This document shows, piece after piece, positions 6,017 through 11,267 of a stretch of DNA of 11,267 nucleotides; the stretch's first letter is position 1, and each line of letters opens with the position of its first letter. Origin of the DNA: Bacillota bacterium (GTDB lineage Bacteria > Bacillota > Clostridia > Peptostreptococcales > Anaerovoracaceae); contig JAQSXD010000075.1 in the NCBI GenBank assembly GCA_029266295.1, positions 1 to 11,267 on the forward strand. The letters are read 5' to 3'. Made by a program: the position numbers and the translations under genes. Below the pieces are notes generated by a model. It was not told the origin of the DNA. It did not search any database and saw nothing but the letters and a program-made list of their open reading frames with translations.

Positions 6017-7759
6017 CTAACCCTTGATGAGCCTTGGAGTCAGCATCTGGTGGACGGCGCATATAGATCTGGGATTTTGATAATAAGCTCCCACAAAGGC
6101 TCTGCAGTAATTCCGCAGTTCTGGCATCGCAACAATCTCATCTACAAATCCTTTTTTTGCACAATAGACGGGTCTGGATTTTTTATTGTACTGGCTGATA
6201 ATTTTGTTCATTTTTCCAATGGTGCCATCTAAAGGCTTTCCATCCTCCCGATCCTTCAGAAGCCTTCTTGCATAGGATGCAGCGGCAGCGGTTTCACCAT
6301 GCATGACATAGATTTCTGTGGCCGCCGTTCCCAGCGTAAAGACATTGTTATTATTTGCCTGAGGTCCGCCGAGAACGTAATGGGCAGCGGCGGTTCCTTT
6401 TCTGAGAACAATGGTCATCATAGGGGTTTCCGACTGCTCAATGGAATAGATCAGAGACATCCCCAAGCCCAGCATCTCAGCCTGTTCTGCAGTGTCACCA
6501 ACATCAATTCCCGTCGTATCCTGTACCCAGATCATGGGGATTCGATCTCGTCCGCAAAGAGTAACAAATTCATTCATCTTGATCAGACCTTCCCGGTACA
6601 GCTTGCCTCCGATCCCGTCATATTCTCCATAATCAGGATAGCCGGTACCCAAGCCTCCTTGATTATTGGCAACAAAGCCGCACAGATAGCCATCGATTTT
6701 CGCAAGGCCGCAATAGATTTCCGGGCCGTAGTCTGGCCGAAACTCAAGGTGTTCACTTCCGTCAAAGAGACGAGCAAGAACATCCGGCATGGAATAGATA
6801 CGCTTCTGATTCAAGGGGATGAGACTATAAAGATCCGAAACAGGATACTTTGGCTCTGTGGGTTCCCCTACCCGGAAAAATTCCGCATCATAGGAAGGAA
6901 GCGTGCCCAAATAACGTTTGATCTCATCCAGAACCTCCTCTTCCGTATCACAGACCTCTCTGATGAAGCCGGTGCCGCTGTGATGAATCTCCACGCGTCC
7001 GGGAGGCGTTGCCTTAAATTTCTTTGTCGCATCGATGAGCGCTTCGGCAACCTCTTCATCAATATAACCTTTTGGCGCCATACCGCTGACGAGTCCCGCG
7101 CCTCCCACTGCCATATTACATTTCTTATGACCGATGAGAACGGTAGGTCTGAGGGCATGATAGCCGCCTCCCGCAGGATTGGTTCCGTAAATGCCTACGA
7201 TGATGGGAATCCCCAGCTTCTGGAGCTCGGCATGGCGGAAAAACGGAGTCCCGCTTCCTCTGCGATTGGCATAAAGCCGTTCCTGCTCCATAAGCTTTGC
7301 ACCGCTGCAATTCAGCACCCATACCAAAGGCAGATGCAGCAGCTTTGCCATATCCGTTACACGGAGCACATTATCGGCCTGACCGGAAAGCCATGCACCA
7401 GCCATGACTTTATTATTGGAGGCGATAATCACCGCCCATTTGCCCCCAATCCTACCGATTCCGTCGATCACGCCCGTATTTCCTTCCTCGTTTTCCAGAG
7501 GATCATAAATGGTATGCAGGGGACACCAAGTGCCGGGATCAACTAGATATTTAAGCCGCTGCCATGCGGTCCATTCTCCCTTTTCATTCATTGCCTCCGT
7601 TGCTTTCCCATTTTGTTTTACCCGTTCCACCTCCTGCGCAATGAGTGCTTCCTGCTCTTTTAATTCCTCCACATTCTTTTTTAGGGTGCGCGCCAATTCG
7701 CTGCCAATCCCTGCCATATTCTTAAAATAGGGATGCAGTGAAAAATCTTTTTCAATCAT
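6017..7759 (-). CDS. gcdA: Glutaconyl-CoA decarboxylase alpha subunit (carboxyltransferase)
   Basis: The protein has 580 residues, close to the alpha subunit of Acidaminococcus glutaconyl-CoA decarboxylase. It transfers the carboxyl group from glutaconyl-CoA to the biotin carrier, releasing crotonyl-CoA. Two crotonase-fold carboxyltransferase halves are present. The N-terminal half has NRRGSGTPFF (166-174) and IYGTNPAGGGYH (190-201); the C-terminal half has WVQDTTGIDVG (411-421) and RKGTAAAHYVLGGPQ (453-467). These match the GcdA family better than propionyl- or methylmalonyl-CoA carboxyltransferases, as far as I can recall them. AGGAG stands eight bases before the ATG, and the gene follows the dehydrogenase after 37 bases. 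A glutaconyl-CoA substrate is well supported by sequence and context; a related enoyl-diacid CoA is the main alternative. Confidence 0.93.
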   Translation of the reverse strand: MIEKDFSLHPYFKNMAGIGSELARTLKKNVEELKEQEALIAQEVERVKQNGKATEAMNEKGEWTAWQRLKYLVDPGTWCPLHTIYDPLENEEGNTGVIDGIGRIGGKWAVIIASNNKVMAGAWLSGQADNVLRVTDMAKLLHLPLVWVLNCSGAKLMEQERLYANRRGSGTPFFRHAELQKLGIPIIVGIYGTNPAGGGYHALRPTVLIGHKKCNMAVGGAGLVSGMAPKGYIDEEVAEALIDATKKFKATPPGRVEIHHSGTGFIREVCDTEEEVLDEIKRYLGTLPSYDAEFFRVGEPTEPKYPVSDLYSLIPLNQKRIYSMPDVLARLFDGSEHLEFRPDYGPEIYCGLAKIDGYLCGFVANNQGGLGTGYPDYGEYDGIGGKLYREGLIKMNEFVTLCGRDRIPMIWVQDTTGIDVGDTAEQAEMLGLGMSLIYSIEQSETPMMTIVLRKGTAAAHYVLGGPQANNNNVFTLGTAATEIYVMHGETAAAASYARRLLKDREDGKPLDGTIGKMNKIISQYNKKSRPVYCAKKGFVDEIVAMPELRNYCRAFVGAYYQNPRSICAVHQMLTPRLIKG

Positions 7760-7796
7760 CTTTCCTTCTCCTTTCAGGCATACGAATTACCCATTT

Positions 7797-8954
7797 CTAC
7801 CTGTTGGGCTGATACCCCAGCTCGATGCCCGCTACGATTCCCATGTGAATATTTGATGTCCCTTCCAGGGTTTCAAACTGTTTTGCATCCCGCAGCCACC
7901 GTCCGCAGGGATATTCTGTGGAATATCCGTAAGAACCGTAGAGTTTCATTGCAGTGTTGGCACCATGGACTGCAGCGTTGCAGGCAAAGAGTTTTGCCAT
8001 CGAGGTTTCCTGCTGGCTCGGAAGCTTGTTTTCCTTTAGCCATGCTGCACGAAACACCAAGAATTTTGCTGCCTCATCCTCCAGCTTCATCTCCGCAATC
8101 TGCTGCTGGATCATCTGAAACTTCCCGATCTGCTGCCCGAATTGCGTCCGTTCATTGGCATACTGAACCGCACCTTCCAGACAGGCTGCTGAAAGTGCTG
8201 CAGCGCCGGTGGCACAGCCCATTCGGGTGTTGTTCAGCATCCACATGCAGATTTGAAATCCCTTATTCACAGGCCCCAGCAAATTTTCCTTGGGTACCAC
8301 TGCATTTTCGAATACAATCTCCGAAGTAGGCGCAGTCCACATTCCTACTTTCTTTGTGATTGGAATTCTCGTGATACCCGGCGTATGATTGTAATCGATG
8401 ATAAAGCAGGACAGCCCCTTGGGGCCCCCGCCCTCTGTTGTGACGGCATAAACCAGACCGATGTCGCTTGCATGACCTCCTGAAATCCACATTTTTGAGC
8501 CGTTCAACAGCCAATGGTCTCCTTTGTCTGCTGCAAAGGTTTTCATGCTTCCCACATCTGATCCAGAGTTAGCCTCAGTCATTGCAAAGCTACCCACCGC
8601 TTTACCGCTCACCAGATCAGGAATATACGTTTCTTTCTGCTCCGGTGTTCCCCACTCGTTGATGGTCATGGCAGGCCCCCAGCAATTGCCGCTGATGCTC
8701 AGTCTCCAGCTCGTATGTACCTTAGCAATTTCATAAAGTGCTGTGACACCTTCCATCCAACCCATTCCGTTTCCACCGTACTCCTCAGGAATATTCCAGC
8801 CAAGAAGTCCCAGTTCTCCCATCTTGGTCAGAATTTCTCTTCGGTAGTAATGGTTCTCCTCATCCTCTTCCACATAAGGAGCGATTTCCTTCTCCGCGAA
8901 GCTTCTGGCCATGTCCTGCACCATTTTCTGTTCTTCCGTCAATCCAAAATCCAT
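7797..8954 (-). CDS. Acyl-CoA dehydrogenase, probably non-decarboxylating glutaryl-CoA dehydrogenase
   Basis: The 385-residue protein has the full acyl-CoA dehydrogenase fold, with FAD/substrate motifs F-A-M-T-E-A-N-S-G-S-D (123-133) and W-I-S-G-G (157-161). The catalytic base is Glu364 in L-E-G-T-S-N-I-H. Arg84 in T-S-W-R aligns without gaps to the arginine that binds the distal carboxylate in human glutaryl-CoA dehydrogenase (G-Y-R-S). Leu363 stands where the human decarboxylating enzyme has Tyr. From memory, the non-decarboxylating Desulfococcus enzyme also has a small aliphatic residue there and shares Y-G-Y-S-T-E-Y-P. It would oxidise glutaryl-CoA to glutaconyl-CoA with ETF as acceptor. 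Thirteen bases separate it from the biotin carrier gene, and GGGGG lies before the ATG. A butyryl-CoA dehydrogenase is the alternative. Confidence 0.88.
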   Translation of the reverse strand: MDFGLTEEQKMVQDMARSFAEKEIAPYVEEDEENHYYRREILTKMGELGLLGWNIPEEYGGNGMGWMEGVTALYEIAKVHTSWRLSISGNCWGPAMTINEWGTPEQKETYIPDLVSGKAVGSFAMTEANSGSDVGSMKTFAADKGDHWLLNGSKMWISGGHASDIGLVYAVTTEGGGPKGLSCFIIDYNHTPGITRIPITKKVGMWTAPTSEIVFENAVVPKENLLGPVNKGFQICMWMLNNTRMGCATGAAALSAACLEGAVQYANERTQFGQQIGKFQMIQQQIAEMKLEDEAAKFLVFRAAWLKENKLPSQQETSMAKLFACNAAVHGANTAMKLYGSYGYSTEYPCGRWLRDAKQFETLEGTSNIHMGIVAGIELGYQPNR

Positions 8955-8967
8955 CGATTTATCCCCC

Positions 8968-9177
8968 TTATTCTATAATTGCCAGGACATCGTCCTCTTC
9001 TACTTTGTCTCCTACCTTGACCAGAACTTCTTTTACGATGCCCGGATCTCCGTAAACGGCGTTTTCCATCTTCATGGCTTCGATGATGAACAGTTCATCA
9101 TCCTCTGTAATCATCTGGCCTGCTGTTACATGAATCTCCTGAACTCTCCCCGCCATTGGACTTATTAATTCTCCCAT
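8968..9177 (-). CDS. gcdC: Minimal biotin carrier protein of the decarboxylase (gamma subunit)
   Basis: The 69-residue protein is one biotinyl domain with the biotinylation motif E-A-M-K-M-E-N; the second Lys-flanked Met frame marks the modified lysine. It has the glycine/proline turn S-P-M-A-G at the start and a V-G-D-K-V repeat near the end, as in biotin/lipoyl domains. It lacks the long Ala/Pro linker and N-terminal part found in many GcdC proteins, so it resembles a freestanding carrier. ATG at 9177 is preferred because AGGAGG lies eight bases upstream; the TTG six bases earlier would be only two bases from it. It shuttles CO2 from GcdA to the membrane subunit GcdB. Confidence 0.9.
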   Translation of the reverse strand: MGELISPMAGRVQEIHVTAGQMITEDDELFIIEAMKMENAVYGDPGIVKEVLVKVGDKVEEDDVLAIIE

Positions 9178-9269
9178 TTTCAATCCCTCCTATTATTTGA
9201 AAATTTGCACTGGCATGTTCGTTTGCCGTACCCAAATTAAGCAGTACTGGCTCGTTATTTTGCCATGCC

Positions 9270-10472
9270 CTAAAGCAGCGGCACAATCGTGATATAGATT
9301 CCTGTTAGAATTGCAGTTGTAATCACACCGCAGATATTCGCGCCCATGGCATACTGCAATATCACGCAGCGTTTATTGACGCGGGCGGCTTCTTTCTGTG
9401 CCACTTTAGCCGTAGTCGGGACGCAGGAAACCCCTGCAATTCCTACGGCTGGATTAAACTTTTTATGATTGATCAGATAAACAAGATAGCCCCCTGCAAT
9501 CCCTCCGATTCCTGAAAGAAGCAGCGCAATCATTCCCAGCACCAGCAGGATCAAAATCTTTGGATTTAGTATGGTGCTTGCCTCACACAATACGCCCAGC
9601 ATCAGACCCAGGAAAAAGGTCGCTGCATATAAAAATATATCCTCAAGCAGCTGTATGTATTTTGTGACCCCTGACTCCTTGATAGCATTTCCCAGAAAAA
9701 AGCTTAAGAATAGCGGCGCTGCCACCGGGAAAAGCAGACAGAGCACCGTAGATGCAATGAGATCAAATGCAATTTTCTCACCTGAAGTGACATCATTCCG
9801 CTTGGTTGGCTTCAGAGCAATTCCTCTCAATTCCTTTGGTACCATCAGCCTGATGAGGAACGGATAGCCCCCATAGGTTAGGCTGAGATATAGATAAGCA
9901 ACGATGGTGATCGGCACAAATAGATCCTTTGCCAGAATCAATGAGGTAAACAGCACCATAGGACCGTCTGCTCCTCCGATGACAGAAACAGCTGCCGCCT
10001 CCCCCCAGCTGAGCCCCATGGCGTGAGCAATGGGAAAAGTGACAATGGTCCCCAGCTCAGCACACAAAGCGATCAGCATGCTAGTAAAAGGGTAACGCAA
10101 TACATTTCCCACATCAGAGATTACACCGATCCCCATAAAGACAATACAGGCAATCAATCCATTACTGAAGGTAAACGTGTAGATGGGCTGAAGAAAGTCG
10201 ATCTGCAGTATTTGCATCAATCCATTGGTTTCCGTAACCATGGGATCGATAAAGATAGTTCCTGTCTGTGAAGTGGACAAAAACAGCACTCCGGCATTCA
10301 CCGCCGACATCCCAAAACCCATCGGGATCATGATCAGAGGTTCCAAAACCTCCTTTCTCCCAAGGTACACCAGCAGGATTCCCAGAAGGATCAGAACAAT
10401 TCTGGCAATTGCTATTTTAGGATCCTGATAGAAGAGCGTACCCACGCCCTGAAACAACATAGCCGGATTCAT
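9270..10472 (-). CDS. gcdB: Na+-translocating decarboxylase beta subunit
   Basis: The 400-residue, highly hydrophobic protein belongs to the OadB/MmdB/GcdB family of Na+-transporting carboxybiotin decarboxylases, with about nine membrane segments. The key motif V-I-G-G-A-D-G-P has its Asp at 169, equivalent to the essential aspartate of OadB. Later family motifs are G-V-S-C-V-P-T-T-A-K-V-A-Q (347-359) and Y-A-M-G-A-N-I-C-G-V (374-383). It decarboxylates carboxybiotin on the carrier and couples this to Na+ export. Its ATG overlaps the stop of the 51-residue gene (ATGA), which implies translational coupling. An 86-base gap to the biotin carrier gene holds no other frame. Confidence 0.95.
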   Translation of the reverse strand: MNPAMLFQGVGTLFYQDPKIAIARIVLILLGILLVYLGRKEVLEPLIMIPMGFGMSAVNAGVLFLSTSQTGTIFIDPMVTETNGLMQILQIDFLQPIYTFTFSNGLIACIVFMGIGVISDVGNVLRYPFTSMLIALCAELGTIVTFPIAHAMGLSWGEAAAVSVIGGADGPMVLFTSLILAKDLFVPITIVAYLYLSLTYGGYPFLIRLMVPKELRGIALKPTKRNDVTSGEKIAFDLIASTVLCLLFPVAAPLFLSFFLGNAIKESGVTKYIQLLEDIFLYAATFFLGLMLGVLCEASTILNPKILILLVLGMIALLLSGIGGIAGGYLVYLINHKKFNPAVGIAGVSCVPTTAKVAQKEAARVNKRCVILQYAMGANICGVITTAILTGIYITIVPLL

Positions 10473-10624
10473 TCCGCAGCCTCCTTTCTCTCTGATTCCG
10501 CTCCTTTTTTGGGAGTGAAGCGGCGTATCACCAGCTGGATTCCCTTGATCAGCGCTGCGATCAGTATGGAAATAATAAATCCCATATAGTAGACCTCAAG
10601 CGCAACCAATATGGCTTCCTTCAT
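10469..10624 (-). CDS. 51-residue OadG/GcdD-like membrane subunit
   Basis: The frame starts at an ATG seven bases after GGAG and ends in TGA overlapping the gcdB start. One membrane helix (about residues 7-33, G-F-I-I-S-I-L-I-A-A-L) is followed by a basic stretch R-R-F-T-P-K-K and a charged tail. This matches the N-terminal anchor of OadG/MmdD/GcdD subunits, but those are usually about twice as long and include a soluble tail. It is therefore probably a shortened delta/gamma subunit joining GcdA, carrier and GcdB. Position directly before gcdB and overlap with it support that role. The exact family is inferred. Confidence 0.75.
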   Translation of the reverse strand: MKEAILVALEVYYMGFIISILIAALIKGIQLVIRRFTPKKGAESERKEAAE

Positions 10625-10641
10625 TCCTTTTCTCCCTTTCC

Positions 10642-10666
10642 TTTGGCCCTCTTTTGTTCGGCCAAA
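10642..10666 (-). other. Hairpin between the two small membrane genes
   Basis: TTTGGCC and GGCCAAA pair as a perfect 7-bp stem around 11 bases in the 45-base gap between the two small genes. Its 3' arm ends a few bases before the ribosome binding site of the 51-residue gene. No T-run follows, so a role in mRNA stability or tuning of subunit ratios is more likely than termination. Confidence 0.4.
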
Positions 10667-10669
10667 CCC

Positions 10670-10768
10670 CTATTTTAATTCTCTTCTGATGTTCCATATA
10701 AAGCAGAACGCCCCCGCAACAGCCAGGGCTGCCGCTGCAATCAACCCTAATAAGGTGAATTCCGTCAT
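10670..10768 (-). CDS. 32-residue single-helix membrane peptide of the operon
   Basis: ATG at 10768 opens a 32-residue frame ending in TAG. Almost the whole peptide is one helix (residues 5-25, rich in Ala, Leu and Val), followed by a basic end N-I-R-R-E-L-K. AAAGGA boxes lie at two and at ten bases before the ATG. It starts 16 bases after etfA and precedes the OadG-like gene, all on the same strand. It resembles the very small epsilon subunit described for Veillonella methylmalonyl-CoA decarboxylase in size and place, but no sequence family was recognised. Confidence 0.6.
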   Translation of the reverse strand: MTEFTLLGLIAAAALAVAGAFCFIWNIRRELK

Positions 10769-10784
10769 GATCCTTTCATCCTTT

Positions 10785-11267
10785 CTACAGCTTTCGGAAT
10801 TCTTCCGTAAGCAAAGGCACGATTTCAAATAGGTCTCCCACAATCCCGTAATCGGCGAGATTGAAGATATTCGCATCAGGATCTTTATTGATTGCCACGA
10901 TGACCTTGGAAGATCCCATCCCGGCAAGGTGCTGAATTGCGCCGGAAATCCCGCAGGCGATATACAAGGTTGGGGATACGGTTTTCCCCGTCTGCCCCAC
11001 TTGAAATTTCTGTTCGATCCATCCAGCATCCACGGCTGCTCTGGAAGCACCCACAGCTGCGCCAATGACATCGGCACACGCTTCGAGAAGCTGATAATTT
11101 TCAGGGCCTTTCATCCCTCTGCCGCCGGATATAATGATGTCCGCTTCAATGAGCTCGGGACGCTGTGAAACATTCATGGCGATATCCTTGACGATGGCTC
11201 TCAGATCTCCCCCGTCAATTTCTGTGCTTTCTCGTATCACCTCAGCACTTCGATTCTCATCCTTGGC
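10785..11267 (-). CDS. etfA: Electron transfer flavoprotein alpha subunit, C-terminal part
   Basis: The frame enters from the right edge, and 160 C-terminal residues are visible. They hold the ETF-alpha FAD domain: I-S-G-G-R-G-M-K-G, G-A-S-R-A-A-V-D-A-G-W, Q-V-G-Q-T-G-K-T-V-S-P, A-C-G-I-S-G-A-I-Q-H-L-A-G-M and N-K-D-P-D-A-N-I-F. ETF-alpha with ETF-beta accepts electrons from the acyl-CoA dehydrogenase of this operon. Whether this ETF bifurcates cannot be judged, because the NAD/FAD-binding parts lie outside. A GTG at 11240 is in frame, but the coding sequence clearly continues upstream of it, so the start is outside the window. Confidence 0.95.
   Translation of the reverse strand, partial: AKDENRSAEVIRESTEIDGGDLRAIVKDIAMNVSQRPELIEADIIISGGRGMKGPENYQLLEACADVIGAAVGASRAAVDAGWIEQKFQVGQTGKTVSPTLYIACGISGAIQHLAGMGSSKVIVAINKDPDANIFNLADYGIVGDLFEIVPLLTEEFRKL

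Noticed and set aside
6299..7546. Long 415-codon open frame on the plus strand opposite gcdA
   Set aside because: It lies wholly antisense to a clearly recognised conserved gene, has no family resemblance and its composition is explained by the codon pattern of gcdA.
9214..9232. TGGCAT-N6-TTTGC stretch resembling a sigma-54 -24/-12 promoter between gcdB and gcdC
   Set aside because: The GG-to-GC spacing is one base too long, and it faces away from the operon genes.

Overview
The window looks like chromosomal DNA of an obligately anaerobic Bacillota, most likely class Clostridia. The evidence is strong AGGAGG-type ribosome binding sites, moderate GC, a biotin-dependent Na+-translocating decarboxylase of the glutaconyl-CoA type, an ETF-linked acyl-CoA dehydrogenase and a CBS/PAS sigma-54 activator. 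No tRNA, rRNA, insertion sequence or CRISPR array is visible. Nearly all genes read leftward; one gene reads rightward.

Left part (1-2731). A possible start of a leftward gene touches the left edge. About 430 bases without a clear gene follow; they hold several inverted repeats, including a three-helix element at 323-428 and a small terminator-like hairpin at 141-161. Next come a 37-residue membrane microprotein with an HWHC motif (456-569) and a large metal-handling membrane protein (677-2536). The latter joins an HMA metal-binding domain, a TauE/SafE-type transporter and two cupredoxin-like domains. Both read leftward and probably form one copper or heavy-metal unit. Its promoter region carries two TGTAGA direct repeats exactly 11 bp apart over the -35 position.

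Middle (2732-5952). A rightward gene encodes a membrane-anchored alpha/beta hydrolase, with an extended -10 promoter and a strong terminator. It converges on a CBS-PAS-PAS-AAA+-Fis sigma-54 activator that is interrupted by a single in-frame TAA inside the AAA+ domain. It is therefore annotated as a pseudogene or sequencing error until checked.

Right part (5953-11267). A leftward operon enters from the right edge in this order: etfA (partial), a 32-residue membrane peptide, a 51-residue OadG/GcdD-like membrane peptide, gcdB (Na+ pump), a 69-residue biotin carrier, an acyl-CoA dehydrogenase and gcdA (carboxyltransferase), ending in a hairpin. The dehydrogenase keeps an arginine at the position that binds the glutaryl carboxylate in glutaryl-CoA dehydrogenases, and has Leu instead of Tyr before the catalytic Glu. 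With the decarboxylase genes beside it, the operon is best read as glutaryl-CoA -> glutaconyl-CoA (electrons to ETF) -> crotonyl-CoA + CO2, coupled to Na+ export. The alternative is a butyryl-CoA-type dehydrogenase acting after the decarboxylase. The sigma-54 activator just downstream is a natural candidate regulator, but the operon promoter lies outside the window.
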